Origin: Brevirhabdus pacifica
Lineage (GTDB): Bacteria > Pseudomonadota > Alphaproteobacteria > Rhodobacterales > Rhodobacteraceae
Length of the DNA: 64,000 nucleotides
Direction of reading: 5' to 3'
NCBI RefSeq assembly: GCF_002797755.1
Contig: NZ_PGFI01000011.1
Coordinates: 1-64,000, forward strand
Shown here: in pieces, positions 41,185 to 51,941 of the stretch
How the letters are laid out: every line of letters starts with the position of its first letter
How positions within the stretch are numbered: position 1 is the stretch's first letter
Translations under genes and position numbers: made by a program
The notes under the pieces: generated by a model
The model's input: only the letters and a program-made list of their open reading frames with translations
Told to the model about the DNA's origin: nothing
Databases searched by the model: none

Positions 41185-42441
41185 TCAGATCCGCCGCCCC
41201 TGAAGCAGAAGCGGCACGTCGCCGGTCAGGCCCGCCGCCTCGCGGATGAAGCCGCGGCGCAGGCCGGGCAGGGCGTTGACCGCCCCAAGCCCCAGGTCGC
41301 GCAGCCCCCGCAGCAGGGGATTGTCGTTCGAGAACAGCCGCGTGAAGGCGTCGGTCGCCAGGGCAAGGGTCGTGGCATCGAAGCGCCGCCATCGCAGGTA
41401 GCGGTCCAGCACATCCTCGCGCCCGAAATCCTCGCCCCTGCGCAGCGCCTCGATCAGGACCTGCGCCAGCGCGGCGCTGTCCCGCAGACCTTGGTTCAAG
41501 CCCTGGCCCGCGATGGGATGCACCGCATGTGCCGCGTCGCCAACCAGCGCCAGCCGCTGCCCGGTCATGGAATTTGCCAGGCTCAACTCTAGCGGATAGG
41601 CAAAGCGGGCGCCGTCCAGGGCGATCTCTCCCAAGAAGTCGCCGAAGCGGGGGCGCAGCGCCTCAAGATAGCCCGCGTCGTCCAGCCCCGCGATGCGCTG
41701 GGCCTCCTCGGTCCGCTCGGACCAGACGATCGAGACGCGGTTGCCCCGCAGCGGCAGGATGGCCAGCGGACCGCCAGGCATGAAGAACTGGTGCGCAACG
41801 CCCTCATGCGGCGCCTCGTGCGAGATGGCCGAGACCAGCGCCGTCTGCCGGTAGGGCCAGCCGGTCCGGCCGATGCCCGCCCGCTCTGCCGTGCCCGAGC
41901 GGCGCCCGTCGCATCCCACCAGAAGCCGTGCGGTGAAGGCCCGGCCGTCCTGCAGCGTGACGCCGACACCGGCGGCGTCACGCTGCTGGGCCACCACACG
42001 CGCGTTCCACTCATGCCGGATCCGCGGATGGGCCGCGACCGCCGCCAGCAGGGCGGGGCGCAGGTGCCGATCCTCGACCATGTAGCCCATCGGCCCCTCT
42101 TCGATCTCGGCGTGATCGAAATGCAGCGACAGGGGCGACGGCCCCTCGCCGGGACGCCCGTCGCTGGCGGTGATGCCAAGGATCGGCTGTGTCACCGCAT
42201 CCAGCTTCTCCCACAGGCCAAGGGCGCGCAGCATCCGCTGAGATCCCAGGGCCAGTGCATAGGCGCGCCCGTCGAAGGCGGCGTGGCTGTCGGGGTCATC
42301 GGCGGGGCGCGGGGCGGCGTCGATCACCTGCACCGAAAGCCCCCCCTCGGCCAGGGCCAGCGCAAGGCTGAGGCCGTTCAGACCCGATCCCACGATCAGG
42401 ACATCGCCTTGGGGGCGGGCGGTGGGGGATACATCTGTCAT
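41185..42441 (-). CDS. ubiH: UbiH/UbiF-type ubiquinone biosynthesis hydroxylase
   Basis: This 418-residue flavin hydroxylase of the p-hydroxybenzoate hydroxylase class has the FAD motif IVGSGLNGLSLALALAEGG, LVGCDGRRSGTAERAG and the second FAD motif LVGDAAHAVHPIAGQGLNQGLRD. It adds hydroxyl groups to the ubiquinone ring. The exact position (UbiH, UbiF or UbiL type) cannot be told from the sequence alone. The ATG at 42441 was chosen over an upstream in-frame start that lacks a ribosome site. Confidence 0.88.
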   Translation of the reverse strand: MTDVSPTARPQGDVLIVGSGLNGLSLALALAEGGLSVQVIDAAPRPADDPDSHAAFDGRAYALALGSQRMLRALGLWEKLDAVTQPILGITASDGRPGEGPSPLSLHFDHAEIEEGPMGYMVEDRHLRPALLAAVAAHPRIRHEWNARVVAQQRDAAGVGVTLQDGRAFTARLLVGCDGRRSGTAERAGIGRTGWPYRQTALVSAISHEAPHEGVAHQFFMPGGPLAILPLRGNRVSIVWSERTEEAQRIAGLDDAGYLEALRPRFGDFLGEIALDGARFAYPLELSLANSMTGQRLALVGDAAHAVHPIAGQGLNQGLRDSAALAQVLIEALRRGEDFGREDVLDRYLRWRRFDATTLALATDAFTRLFSNDNPLLRGLRDLGLGAVNALPGLRRGFIREAAGLTGDVPLLLQGRRI

Positions 42442-42578
42442 CGGGGGAAATATGGCGGCTCTGCCGGCATTGTCCATGCCTGCCGGACGCGCTAGCGTCC
42501 GCGCAACGGTGATCGCCGGTCCGCTGCGGGGCGGGGCCCTGTCGGACGATCACCATGAAATACGGGGGAGAACCTGCG

Positions 42579-43916
42579 ATGTCCGAGACCTGGCGAAACA
42601 TGAGCGCGTCCGACCTAGGCCGCGAGATCGGGGCGGGCCGCATCGATCCGCGTGAGCTGACCGAGGCGTTCCTTGACGCCATCGACGCCCACGAGTTCGG
42701 GCCGCGCATCTATGCCCGCACCATGCCAGAGCGCGCCCGCGCCGAGGCCGAGGCCGCCGCCAATCGCGCCCGCGACGGGCTGCGCCGGGGGTTGCTGGAT
42801 GGGGTGCCAATCTCGTGGAAGGACCTTTTCGACACCGCCGGCGTCGCGACCGAGTCGGGCTCCAGGCTGCTGGCCGGGCGCACGCCCGATGCGGATGCCG
42901 AAGTTCTGGTGAACGCGACATCGGCCGGCACGGTCGCCCTGGGCAAGACCCACATGACCGAACTTGCCTTCTCGGGCGTCGGCCTGAACCTCGCGACCCA
43001 GACACCGCCCAACATCAACGACCCGGCACTGGCGCCCGGTGGGTCCTCGTCGGGGGCGGCGGCATCGGTCGCACATGGCCTGGCAGCGGCGGGGATCGGG
43101 TCGGACACAGGCGGGTCCGTGCGGGTGCCTTCGGCCTGGAACGACCTGGTGGGGCTGAAAACCTCGTCCGGGCGCCTGTCGAACCGGGGTGTGGTGGACC
43201 TTTGTCCGCGCTTCGACACGGTCGGCCCGCTGTGCCGCACGGTCGAGGACGCGGCCGAGATCCTGGCGGTGCTGGAAGGGCGCAGGGCCGCCGACCTAGC
43301 CGGCGCGGATCTGTCCGGCGTCCGGCTGATGGTGCTGGAAACGCTGGCGCTGGACGCGCTGGAGGATCAGCCGGCCCAGGGGTTCGAGCAGGCAATCGCC
43401 ACGCTTGAAGCCGCCGGCGCCGTGATCGAGCGCCGCAAGATGCCCCAGGTCGCCGCCGCCGAGGCGCTGTCGGGGGTCCTTTACTCGACCGAGGCCTATG
43501 CGGTCTGGGGCGAGACGATCGAGGGCGATCCGGGGGTGATGTACCCCCCCACGCTGGAGCGGTTCCGCGCCGGCGCCAATTTCTCGGGCGTGGAATATAT
43601 CCGCGCCTGGCGGGAGCTCGACCGCCTGCGCGAAGAGTGGCTGGCCGAGACGGCGGGTTTTGACGCGGTGATCGCGCCGACGGTGGCGATCATGCCGCCC
43701 GACATCGCCCGGCTGACCGCGGACCCTGAGTATTTCAAGGCCCGCAACATGCTGACCCTGCGCAATACCCGGATCGGCAACCTGATGAACTCGGCCGGGC
43801 TGACCCTGCCGACGGGCGTGCCCTCCACCGGGATCATGTTCCTGGCCCCTTCGGGCGGCGAAGAGCGGCTGTTGCGGCTGGGGACAGCCGCCGAAAAGGC
43901 CCTGCGCCGGGGCTAG
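42579..43916 (+). CDS. Amidase signature family protein
   Basis: This 445-residue amidase has the Lys-Ser-cisSer triad: the lysine in ISWKDLFDTAG, the cis-serine and nucleophile in GGSSSGAAASV and GSDTGGSVRVPS. GGGAGA precedes the ATG at 42579 by about 8 bases. The substrate is unknown; relatives act on amides and indole-acetamide-like compounds. It is followed by the aminotransferase-ftsK group but has its own gap of about 190 bases. Confidence 0.9.
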   Translation: MSETWRNMSASDLGREIGAGRIDPRELTEAFLDAIDAHEFGPRIYARTMPERARAEAEAAANRARDGLRRGLLDGVPISWKDLFDTAGVATESGSRLLAGRTPDADAEVLVNATSAGTVALGKTHMTELAFSGVGLNLATQTPPNINDPALAPGGSSSGAAASVAHGLAAAGIGSDTGGSVRVPSAWNDLVGLKTSSGRLSNRGVVDLCPRFDTVGPLCRTVEDAAEILAVLEGRRAADLAGADLSGVRLMVLETLALDALEDQPAQGFEQAIATLEAAGAVIERRKMPQVAAAEALSGVLYSTEAYAVWGETIEGDPGVMYPPTLERFRAGANFSGVEYIRAWRELDRLREEWLAETAGFDAVIAPTVAIMPPDIARLTADPEYFKARNMLTLRNTRIGNLMNSAGLTLPTGVPSTGIMFLAPSGGEERLLRLGTAAEKALRRG

Positions 43917-44109
43917 ACCCGGCCCGCGGCCCAAGGCGGGCAGGGGGCACGAAATCGGGCGGGCGAGTCACAACCGCCCGTCCCCCAACCCAAAAGCCAC
44001 AGGCCCCCGGCGGGCCCCGATGGCGCGCCCGGGTTTCTCTGGACCCCCAGCATCCACTTGGCTATCCTGTCAAAAAAGGGGCGGCACGACCCCGAACCAT
44101 GAGGCATAG

Positions 44110-45288
44110 ATGTTCCCTGAGCGGTTTTCCAACCTGCCAGAATACGCGTTCCCGCGTCTAAGAAGCCTGCTCGACGTCCATGAACCGGGCGGCGACCGGA
44201 TCGAGATGACCATCGGCGAGCCGCGCCACGCCTTCCCCGACTGGATTGGTGAGGTTCTGGCCGAAAGCTGGCGTGACATGGGGCGTTATCCCCCCAATGA
44301 CGGCACCGCCGGCATGCGCGGGGCCTTTGCCGGGTTCCTGTCGCGCCGCTACGGGGTCGAGGTTGATCCCGACACCCGCCTGCTTCCGCTGAACGGCACC
44401 CGCGAGGGTCTTTTCAACACGTTGCTGGCGCTGTGCCCGGAAACCAAGAACGGTCAGCGCCCCGCCGTCCTGATGCCGAACCCGTTCTATCAGGTCTACG
44501 CGGTGGCGACCCTGACCGTCGCGGCCGAGCCCGTCTTCGTGCCCGCCGAGGCCGAGACGGGCTTTCTGCCCGATTACGCCGGGCTTGACCCCGCACTTCT
44601 GGACCGGACGGCGGTGATCTACGTCTGCTCGCCCTCGAACCCCCAAGGGGCTGTCGCCAGTCGCGCCTATTGGGCCGAGCTGCTGCGCCTGGCCGAGAAG
44701 CATGATTTCCGCATCTTCGCCGACGAATGCTATTCCGAGATCTATCGCGACGCGCCGCCCCCCGGCGTGCTGGAGGCGCTGGCCGAGACCGGCGCCGACC
44801 CCGAGCGTGTCGTCGCCTTCCACTCGCTTTCCAAGCGCTCGAACCTGCCTGGCATCCGCTCGGGCTTTGCCGTGGCGGGGCCGCGCAGCATGACGGCGAT
44901 GAAGCGGCTGCGGGCATACGGCGGCGCGCCGCTGCCGCTGCCGTTGCAGCACGTGGCCGAAAAGGTCTGGCAGGACGAGGAACACGTCGAGGCCAGCCGC
45001 GCCCTCTATCAGCAGAAATACCGCCTGGCCGATGACATCCTTGGCGATGTGCCCGGCTATCACCCCCCCGAAGCGGGCTTCTTCCTGTGGCTTCCGGTCG
45101 AGGACGGCGAGGCCGCCGCGCTGAAGCTGTGGCAGCAGACGGGCGTGCGCGTGCTGCCGGGGGCCTATCTTGGGCGCGAGGTGGACGGGCACAACCCCGG
45201 CGCGGGCTATATCCGCGTCGCGCTGGTGGTGGATCAGGACGAAATGCAGCGCGGGCTGACCAGCCTTCGCGACTGCCTCTACGGATAA
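44110..45288 (+). CDS. Class I/II aminotransferase
   Basis: This 392-residue PLP enzyme has the lysine in AFHSLSKRSNLPGIRSGF, the NP motif CSPSNPQG, the aspartate/tyrosine in IFADECYSEIY and the C-terminal arginine in YIRVALVV. It is of the DapC/AspC type and is a known neighbour of ftsK in Rhodobacterales. It probably acts in lysine/diaminopimelate or aspartate metabolism; the substrate is not fixed by the sequence. It ends 12 bases before ftsK. Confidence 0.9.
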   Translation: MFPERFSNLPEYAFPRLRSLLDVHEPGGDRIEMTIGEPRHAFPDWIGEVLAESWRDMGRYPPNDGTAGMRGAFAGFLSRRYGVEVDPDTRLLPLNGTREGLFNTLLALCPETKNGQRPAVLMPNPFYQVYAVATLTVAAEPVFVPAEAETGFLPDYAGLDPALLDRTAVIYVCSPSNPQGAVASRAYWAELLRLAEKHDFRIFADECYSEIYRDAPPPGVLEALAETGADPERVVAFHSLSKRSNLPGIRSGFAVAGPRSMTAMKRLRAYGGAPLPLPLQHVAEKVWQDEEHVEASRALYQQKYRLADDILGDVPGYHPPEAGFFLWLPVEDGEAAALKLWQQTGVRVLPGAYLGREVDGHNPGAGYIRVALVVDQDEMQRGLTSLRDCLYG

Positions 45289-45300
45289 GGACCGAGACAC

Positions 45301-48300
45301 ATGGCATCTTATCAGGCACGCTCCAGGGACCCCCTGCTGGACCGCAAAATGCAGGCCGCCATCGAACGCCGCGGCAAGGAGCTTCTGGGCATTGCCCTGA
45401 TCGCGCTGGGCCTCTGCGTGGCCTTGGTGCTGGGAACCTATGTGCCCGACGATCCAAGCTGGCTGTCGGCAACCGACGAGCCAGCGCGCAACTTCTTCGG
45501 ACGGTTCGGGGCCTCGCTGGCCTCGCCGCTGTTCGTGATCGTGGGCCTCGGCGGCTGGGGCATCGCGCTGGCGCTGCTGGTCTGGGGCGGGCGTTTCCTG
45601 TTCCACATCGGCGAAGAGCGTGCATTGGGCCGGGTGATCTTTGCCCCGATCGCGGTGGCGCTGGGGGCTGTCCTTGCCTCGACCCACGTGCCGTTCGAGG
45701 GTTGGTCCCACAGCTTCGGCCTGGGCGGCCTGTTCGGTGACACGATCCTTGGCGCCTTCCTGGGCGTGATCCCCGTCAGCGCCTCGCTGGGGCTGAAAAG
45801 CCTGTCGGTGCTTGTTGCCGCGATCACCGTGGTGACGGCGCTATTCGTGCTGGGGTTCAGCATGGCCGAGCTGCGGGGCATCGGGCGCTTCATGCTGGTC
45901 GGCGTGATCCTGGCCTATGACCACACGGTTCGGCTGGCCAGTCAGGGTGCGATGCGCGCGGCCCAGGGGGCACAGGGCCTTCAGGACCGCCACGCCGCCG
46001 GGCGCGAAGCCCGTGCCGCCGCCCGCGCCGCATCGAGCGCCGAGCGCGACGCGCGCCAGCCCGATCCCTCCCTCAGCCGGACCGCCCGCGTCACCCGCGC
46101 GCGCACCGAGCCCGAGGTCGAACCCGACCTGCTGGACGACGAGGATTTCGACGATCCGGCGCCCCGGCGCGGATTGCTCTCGGGTGTGACCTCGCTGATC
46201 CGGCGCACCCCCGACCCGGTGCCCGAACTGGTGTCGCCGCAGGTTGCGCCGGACCTGGAGGTCGCGGCACCCGACGACGACCGCATCCGCGAAAAAATCG
46301 CCAGCGTCATAAAGAGCCGCGTGCGCGCGGCACCGATCCTGACCACCCGCAGCGAGCCGCCGGTCGTTGCCGCCGCCCGCCGCCATCCCCGCGGCCCGCA
46401 GCCGCTGATCGCCGACCGCGGACCGCGCGCGGGCGTTGCCGAAAGCGGCACCACCGCCGCCGCACTCGCCGCCTCGATCGCGGGGGCGGGGGTTGGATCC
46501 GCCGCCGGTGCCGCCGGTGCGGGCATCGGAGCCGCCTCTGCCGCGGCCTCGGGCGCGATGAACGCCTTCGACGCCGCGCCCGCCCATGGCGACTCCTCCG
46601 ATCCCTTCGGCGACGATCCCTTCGCCGGAGATCCCTATGCTGCCGCTTATGAAGAGGGTCTGGACCAATACGGCCATGAGGACCCCTACGAGGGATATGA
46701 TTCCCTGGCAGACAGTGAGGACGACCACGACGCGCTGTCGCAACAGTCGGCCCCCGGCGGCGCGCCCCGCCCCATGTTCCAGCCTGTGGTCAGCCGCACC
46801 GCGCCCGACGCCGCCCCGGTTCCCGGCATCCCGGCCTACGAGCCGCGCAAGGTCGTCCAGCACAGCCCCCGCAAGCCGGCCCAGCCCAGCCGCCAGGCCC
46901 GGCAGGAGGCCCAGCCCGACCTGCGGTTCGAGGATGCGCCGCTGCCGGAATACGAAAGCCCGCCGCTGTCGCTTCTGACCAACCCCGCCGAGATCCAGCG
47001 GCACCACCTGTCGGACGAGGCGCTGGAAGAAAACGCGCGGATGCTGGAAAACGTGCTCGACGACTATGGCGTCAAGGGCGAGATCGTCTCGGTCCGCCCC
47101 GGCCCCGTCGTCACCATGTACGAGCTGGAGCCCGCGCCGGGCCTCAAGGCCAGCCGGGTGATCGGCCTGGCCGACGACATCGCCCGGTCGATGTCGGCCC
47201 TGTCGGCGCGTGTCTCGACCGTGCCCGGCCGCTCGGTCATCGGCATCGAACTTCCCAACGAACACCGCGAGAAGGTCGTCCTGCGGGAGATTCTCAGCCA
47301 CCGCGATTTCGGCGACGGCAACCAGCGCCTGCCGCTGGCCCTTGGCAAGGACATCGGCGGGGATCCCATCGTCGCGAACCTTGCCAAGATGCCCCACCTT
47401 TTGATCGCGGGCACCACCGGTTCGGGCAAGTCGGTGGCGATCAACACCATGATCCTGTCGCTGCTTTACAAGCTGTCGCCCGACGAATGCCGGCTGATCA
47501 TGATCGACCCGAAGATGCTGGAACTCAGCGTCTATGACGGCATTCCCCACCTTCTGTCGCCCGTGGTCACCGACCCGAAGAAGGCGGTCGTCGCCCTGAA
47601 ATGGGTCGTCGGAGAGATGGAAGAGCGGTATCGCAAGATGTCCAAGATGGGCGTGCGCAACATCGAAGGCTACAACGGCCGGGTCCGCGACGCGCTTGAA
47701 AAGGGCGAGATGTTCAAGCGGACCGTCCAGACCGGCTTTGACGACGAGACCGGCGAACCCGTGTTCGAGACCGACGAGTTCAAGCCCGAGACGATCCCCT
47801 ACATCGTCGTCATCGTCGACGAGATGGCCGACCTGATGATGGTCGCCGGCAAGGAGATCGAGGCCTGCATCCAGCGTCTGGCGCAGATGGCGCGGGCCTC
47901 GGGCATCCACCTCATCATGGCCACCCAGCGCCCGTCGGTCGATGTCATCACCGGCACGATCAAGGCCAACTTCCCCACCCGGATCTCCTTCCAGGTGACC
48001 TCCAAGATCGACAGCCGCACCATCCTGGGCGAACAGGGCGCCGAGCAGCTTCTGGGCATGGGCGACATGCTGTTCATGGCGGGCGGTGCCAAGATCACCC
48101 GCGTGCACGGTCCCTTCTGCTCGGACGAGGAGGTCGAGGAGATCGTCAACCACCTCAAGTCCTATGGCCCGCCCGATTATGTCGGTGGCGTCGTCGAGGG
48201 ACCGGACGAGGAGAAGGGCAGCGACATCGATGCGGTGCTTGGTCTTGGCGGCAACACCGACAGCGAGGACGCGCTTTACGATCAGGCGGTCGCGATCGTC

Positions 48301-48459
48301 ATCAAGGATCGCAAATGCTCGACCTCCTACATCCAGCGCAAGCTGGCGATCGGCTACAACAAGGCCGCGCGCCTGGTTGAGCAGATGGAGGAGGAAGGGC
48401 TGGTCAGCCCCGCCAACCACGTCGGCAAGCGCGAGATCCTGGTCCCCGAACAGAGCTGA
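45301..48459 (+). CDS. ftsK: DNA translocase
   Basis: This 1052-residue divisome DNA pump has N-terminal membrane helices in about the first 200 residues. A long proline/alanine/aspartate-rich linker (about 205-560) follows, then the motor domain with Walker [14 protein letters not shown] near residue 703 and Walker [12 protein letters not shown]. It ends in a winged-helix gamma domain ([33 protein letters not shown]) that reads KOPS sites and acts with XerCD at dif. It follows the aminotransferase by 12 bases and is followed by lolA after 231 bases. Confidence 0.97.
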   Translation: MASYQARSRDPLLDRKMQAAIERRGKELLGIALIALGLCVALVLGTYVPDDPSWLSATDEPARNFFGRFGASLASPLFVIVGLGGWGIALALLVWGGRFLFHIGEERALGRVIFAPIAVALGAVLASTHVPFEGWSHSFGLGGLFGDTILGAFLGVIPVSASLGLKSLSVLVAAITVVTALFVLGFSMAELRGIGRFMLVGVILAYDHTVRLASQGAMRAAQGAQGLQDRHAAGREARAAARAASSAERDARQPDPSLSRTARVTRARTEPEVEPDLLDDEDFDDPAPRRGLLSGVTSLIRRTPDPVPELVSPQVAPDLEVAAPDDDRIREKIASVIKSRVRAAPILTTRSEPPVVAAARRHPRGPQPLIADRGPRAGVAESGTTAAALAASIAGAGVGSAAGAAGAGIGAASAAASGAMNAFDAAPAHGDSSDPFGDDPFAGDPYAAAYEEGLDQYGHEDPYEGYDSLADSEDDHDALSQQSAPGGAPRPMFQPVVSRTAPDAAPVPGIPAYEPRKVVQHSPRKPAQPSRQARQEAQPDLRFEDAPLPEYESPPLSLLTNPAEIQRHHLSDEALEENARMLENVLDDYGVKGEIVSVRPGPVVTMYELEPAPGLKASRVIGLADDIARSMSALSARVSTVPGRSVIGIELPNEHREKVVLREILSHRDFGDGNQRLPLALGKDIGGDPIVANLAKMPHLLIAGTTGSGKSVAINTMILSLLYKLSPDECRLIMIDPKMLELSVYDGIPHLLSPVVTDPKKAVVALKWVVGEMEERYRKMSKMGVRNIEGYNGRVRDALEKGEMFKRTVQTGFDDETGEPVFETDEFKPETIPYIVVIVDEMADLMMVAGKEIEACIQRLAQMARASGIHLIMATQRPSVDVITGTIKANFPTRISFQVTSKIDSRTILGEQGAEQLLGMGDMLFMAGGAKITRVHGPFCSDEEVEEIVNHLKSYGPPDYVGGVVEGPDEEKGSDIDAVLGLGGNTDSEDALYDQAVAIVIKDRKCSTSYIQRKLAIGYNKAARLVEQMEEEGLVSPANHVGKREILVPEQS

Positions 48460-48690
48460 TGCGCGGGGGCGCCGAATCGCGCGCCCCTGCGCTTGCCCGC
48501 CCTCGCCGCGACCCGGTCGGGCGCGGCCGATCACGAAACCGGCGCTGGGCAGGCGCGCATCGCCTTTGTGGCCACGGGGCAGGGACGGGCAAACCCCTTG
48601 CAGGACAAAGGTTTGCGCGCAACGTGGAACTGGCGAGAACGTGAGCACGTTTTGCCTGCAATATCCACGTGGAGCACCTAGATAGATTTC
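48460..48690. other. Gap between ftsK and lolA
   Basis: Nothing gene-like is visible. It carries the lolA leader; the repeated GTGAGCACG/CGTGGAGCAC motifs near the end are weak. lolA may have its own promoter here. Confidence 0.3.
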
Positions 48691-49296
48691 ATGAACACAC
48701 GTCGCTCATTCCTGCTTGGTGCCGCCGGCCTGCTGGCCGCCGGTCCGGCTTTCGCCGCCAAGATCCCCCTTGGGGAGATCTCGGGCTATCTCAACACGAT
48801 CAAGAACGCGTCGGGCAAGTTCACCCAGATCAACCCCGACGGGTCCATGACCACGGGCAAGCTGTATATCCAGCGCCCGGGCCGGATGCGGTTCGAATAT
48901 GATCCCCCCGATCGCAGCCTGGTGATTGCCGGCGGCGGCAAGGTCGCGGTTTTCGACCCCAAGTCGAACACGCCCCCCGACCAGTTCCCGCTGAGCCGGA
49001 CGCCGCTGAAGATAATCCTCGAGAAGAACGTGAACCTTGGACGGTCGGGCATGGTCATCGGCCACAGCGCGGACGCCAAGTCCACCACGGTCGTCGCACA
49101 GGACCCTCAGCATCCGGAATACGGCAACATCCGCCTGGTCTTCACCGGCAGCCCGGTCGAGCTTCGCCAGTGGGTGGTGACCGACGACAGCGGTCAGAAG
49201 ACGACCGTCATCCTCAACAGCCTGAAGAACGGCGCCAGCGTCGGCGCACGCCTCTTCAATATCCCCCAGGAGATCCAGGCGCGCGGCCTGAACTGA
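48691..49296 (+). CDS. lolA: Outer-membrane lipoprotein carrier protein
   Basis: This 201-residue periplasmic chaperone brings lipoproteins from LolCDE to LolB. The signal peptide begins NTRRSFLLGAAGLLAAG, with a twin-arginine motif, and is cleaved after AFAA. The LolA fold shows in ISGYLNTIKNASGKFTQ, GKLYIQRPGRMRFEYD and WVVTDDSGQKTTVIL. The twin arginines suggest Tat export, which is unusual for LolA of enterobacteria but common in this order. A shared terminator follows. Confidence 0.93.
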   Translation: MNTRRSFLLGAAGLLAAGPAFAAKIPLGEISGYLNTIKNASGKFTQINPDGSMTTGKLYIQRPGRMRFEYDPPDRSLVIAGGGKVAVFDPKSNTPPDQFPLSRTPLKIILEKNVNLGRSGMVIGHSADAKSTTVVAQDPQHPEYGNIRLVFTGSPVELRQWVVTDDSGQKTTVILNSLKNGASVGARLFNIPQEIQARGLN

Positions 49297-49338
49297 TCCG
49301 CGCCGTGCGCCCGGCCCTTTCTTGGGCAGGGTCACGAC

Positions 49339-49379
49339 AAAGCCCTCGCGGATCATCTCCGCGAGGGCTTTTTCTTTTT
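49339..49379. terminator. Bidirectional terminator between lolA and the lytic transglycosylase
   Basis: AAAGCCCTCGCGGA (49339-49352) and TCCGCGAGGGCTTT (49358-49371) pair over 14 positions around TCATC. T runs follow on both strands (TTTTTCTTTTT on plus; TTT within the stem on minus), so it can stop both convergent transcripts. Confidence 0.92.
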
Positions 49380-49394
49380 CAGGAAGGGGCGATC

Positions 49395-49976
49395 CTAGAT
49401 CTGGCGGCAACTCAGAAGCTGCATGTGATAGCGCACCGCCCGGTCCTGCAGCTTGTCCGACACTGTCATCAGCCACGGCTTGCTGCGGTAACTGCCGCGG
49501 GCGTAACCGGTCCGCCCCTCGTGATAGGCCAGGTACTGGTTGCGGGTGTCGTTCAGCGCGACGCCGTTCCGCTCGGCGGTCTTGCTGAAGTACCAGCCGA
49601 TGAAATCGGTCGCGTCCTCGATCTTGTGCCGCTTGGCGCGCCAGCCCCCTTCGGAAGCCAGGTATTCGTCCCAGGTGCCGTCCAGCGCCTGCGCATAGCC
49701 ATAGGCCGAGCTTTGCCGGCCCATCGGGATCACCCCGAGGGCGTATTTATGCGGCGTGCGGGCATCGCCGATGAATTTCGATTCCTGATAGATGACCGCC
49801 ATCTGGGTCGCGACGGGCACGCCCCATTTCCGCTGGGTCTTCTTCATTGCCTTCAAATATGCCGGTCGTTCCCTGACAATCTCGCAGGCGTTGTCGAGAT
49901 TGCGGGGCGGCGAATATCCCGAGCCCGAGCACGCAGCAAGGAACAGGAATGCGGACAACGCGATCAGTCTGCTCAT
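49395..49976 (-). CDS. Lytic transglycosylase-like lipoprotein
   Basis: This 193-residue lipoprotein has signal LIALSAFLFLAAC (lipobox LAAC, cysteine near residue 16). A lysozyme-like SLT domain follows: VPVATQMAVIYQESKF with the catalytic glutamate in QESKF, then GYAQALDGTWDEY and YLAYHEG. It would cut peptidoglycan between sugars on the periplasmic face. It is convergent with lolA and shares its terminator. Confidence 0.88.
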   Translation of the reverse strand: MSRLIALSAFLFLAACSGSGYSPPRNLDNACEIVRERPAYLKAMKKTQRKWGVPVATQMAVIYQESKFIGDARTPHKYALGVIPMGRQSSAYGYAQALDGTWDEYLASEGGWRAKRHKIEDATDFIGWYFSKTAERNGVALNDTRNQYLAYHEGRTGYARGSYRSKPWLMTVSDKLQDRAVRYHMQLLSCRQI

Positions 49977-50051
49977 GAGCCTCAGCCATTTTTTATAGTT
50001 GCGCCAAGATTAACCCATTTCACGCCGGGTTTGAATGGGCTTGATCGCGGC

Positions 50052-50933
50052 TCAGAGGAGAATTGCCAACGTCGCCGGAATGGCGAGGACCGAGATCAGG
50101 GTCGAGGCCACGACAAGCCCCGCCACCGCGTCGCTGTCGGCACCGTATTTCTCGGCCAGCAGGTAGGAGGTGACGGCCACGGGGGTCGTGATCTGAAGGA
50201 CCAGCACTGCAAAAGCCACCGGAGGAAGCTCGAACCAAAGGCCGACGGTCCAGGCCACGGCGATACAGATCACCAGCTTGGCTGCCGATATCCAGAAGGC
50301 CCGCACCATGCCGCCCGGATGCAGCCGCGCCACCGCCACGCCAAGGGTGATCAGCATCAGCGGAATCGGCATCTGGCCGATCAGCTCCAGCGTGTTGGTG
50401 ATCCAGACCGGGGTCTGCCATCCCTGCCACAGGAACAGCCCGCCCAGAAGCGTGGCTCCAACCAGCGGCTCCTGGAACACCTTGACGATGCTGCCCCCGC
50501 CCGAAACCAGCCAGATCCCCGCCGTGAAAGAATAGACGGCCATGATGGCAAAGATCACCACGGCATAGCCAAGCCCCGCGTCACCAAAGGCGAAAAGCGC
50601 CAGCGGCAGGCCCAGGTTGCCGGTGTTGCCGAAAATCAGGGGCGCCAGGTAGGTCCGCTGGTCCAGACCGTTCAGCTTGACCACGGCGATACTGGCAATC
50701 GTGACGACGGCGTAGGCGACAATCGCGGCCAGCGAGACGGTGGTCAGCGCGGCAGGCTCGATCTCGGTCTTCATCAGGGCGACGAAGATCAGGCAGGGTA
50801 TCCCCAGGGTCATGGCCATGCGGGTGACGAAGGCGACCCGGTACTCGAACCCAAGCTTGACCCAGATGAAACCGATCGCACCCAGCAGAAAAACAGGCGC
50901 AACAGTCTGCAAGACTGTCAAAACAAGGTTCAC
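50052..50933 (-). CDS. AEC-family transporter
   Basis: This 293-residue membrane protein has about ten hydrophobic segments in two halves. The auxin-efflux-carrier pattern shows in FGNTGNLGLPLALFAFG and in the C-terminal PPVAFAVLVLQITTPVAVTSYLLAEKYGAD. These carriers move carboxylates such as malate or malonate. The start is a GTG at 50933. The gene stands alone between the transglycosylase and hspQ. Confidence 0.9.
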   Translation of the reverse strand: MNLVLTVLQTVAPVFLLGAIGFIWVKLGFEYRVAFVTRMAMTLGIPCLIFVALMKTEIEPAALTTVSLAAIVAYAVVTIASIAVVKLNGLDQRTYLAPLIFGNTGNLGLPLALFAFGDAGLGYAVVIFAIMAVYSFTAGIWLVSGGGSIVKVFQEPLVGATLLGGLFLWQGWQTPVWITNTLELIGQMPIPLMLITLGVAVARLHPGGMVRAFWISAAKLVICIAVAWTVGLWFELPPVAFAVLVLQITTPVAVTSYLLAEKYGADSDAVAGLVVASTLISVLAIPATLAILL

Positions 50934-51015
50934 AGACTGTTTCCCCGCAAAAGCGCCCGTATCATGGACAGGCCCCCGATCAATCGTCTAGTAACGGTCC
51001 ACGGGGGTTGCAACA

Positions 51016-51342
51016 ATGATTAAACTCAAGGCCAAATATCACCTTGGCCAGGTGGTCAGACATAAACGGCACCCGTTCCGCGGGGTCGTCTTCGACGTCG
51101 ATCCCAGGTTTTCCAACACTGAGGAATGGTATGATGCCATCCCCGAGGACAGCCGTCCCCGGCGGGATCAGCCGTTCTACCACCTTCTGGCCGAGAACGA
51201 CCAAAGCTACTACGTGGCCTATGTGTCCGAACAGAACCTGATCGCGGACGAGACCGGCGAGCCGGTCGAACATCCCGATCTTCCCGACTTGTTCGGCGAT
51301 TTCGAGAACGGGCGCTACCCGCTGCACTTCCAGCTGAACTGA
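51016..51342 (+). CDS. hspQ: Heat-shock protein HspQ
   Basis: This 108-residue protein has the YccV/HspQ pattern FHLGQVVRHKRHPFRGVVFDVDPRF, WYDAIPEDSRPRRDQPFYHLLAENDQSYYVAYVSEQNL. The family binds hemimethylated DNA and enhances Lon specificity. It is divergent from the AEC transporter, with an 82-base gap. No clear sigma-32 promoter could be fixed. Confidence 0.93.
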   Translation: MIKLKAKYHLGQVVRHKRHPFRGVVFDVDPRFSNTEEWYDAIPEDSRPRRDQPFYHLLAENDQSYYVAYVSEQNLIADETGEPVEHPDLPDLFGDFENGRYPLHFQLN

Positions 51343-51503
51343 GCCCCGAGGCGAGCCGGCCACACACCTGCCATCCCGGACAATCGGGCCCCGCGCGGGC
51401 CCCTGCCCGCAGGCTTCGGGCGGCCTGACGCCAACGGTCGGCCCCGCCCGTTCAAGTGGCGGTTCCGGAAGGGCCGATGCGGCCCTCCGGTTCCCCGAAA
51501 TCC

Positions 51504-51890
51504 CTAGTCCTTGTCGACGGGAAGGTCGCTTTCGACCCAAGCCTTGAAGCCGCCCTCGATCTCGGCCACGTTCTCGACCCCCATGTCGCGCAGGGTCTTG
51601 GCCGCCAGCGCCGAGCGCCAGCTAGAGGCGCAGAACAGCACCAGCTTGCGGTCGGTGGCGAAGGCTTCCTTGTGATAGGGGCTTTCGGGATCGACCCAGA
51701 ATTCCAGCATGCCGCGGGGGGCGTGCTTGGCGCCGGGGACGCGCCCCTCGCGGTCCAGTTCGCGCACGTCGCGGATGTCCAGCAGCAGCGCCTCGCCATC
51801 ATCGGCCAACTGCTTGGCCTCGCGCGGGGTCAGCGACTCGATCTCGGATTTGGCCTGTTCGACCAGTTTCTTTACCGGCGTGATTGCCAT
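51504..51890 (-). CDS. Rhodanese-domain protein
   Basis: This 128-residue protein has a rhodanese-like fold: LTPREAKQLADDGEALLLDIRDVRELDREGRVPGAKHAPRG and the active loop LVLFCASSWRSALAAKTLRDMG with the catalytic cysteine. It would move sulfane sulfur from donors such as thiosulfate. The ATG at 51890 was chosen; a frame extending to 51914 is out of keeping with the family. Confidence 0.9.
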   Translation of the reverse strand: MAITPVKKLVEQAKSEIESLTPREAKQLADDGEALLLDIRDVRELDREGRVPGAKHAPRGMLEFWVDPESPYHKEAFATDRKLVLFCASSWRSALAAKTLRDMGVENVAEIEGGFKAWVESDLPVDKD

Positions 51891-51941
51891 CTTCGGTCTT
51901 CTCCACAGTTTCACGGGGGCATCGCCCCGCCATTATATCCG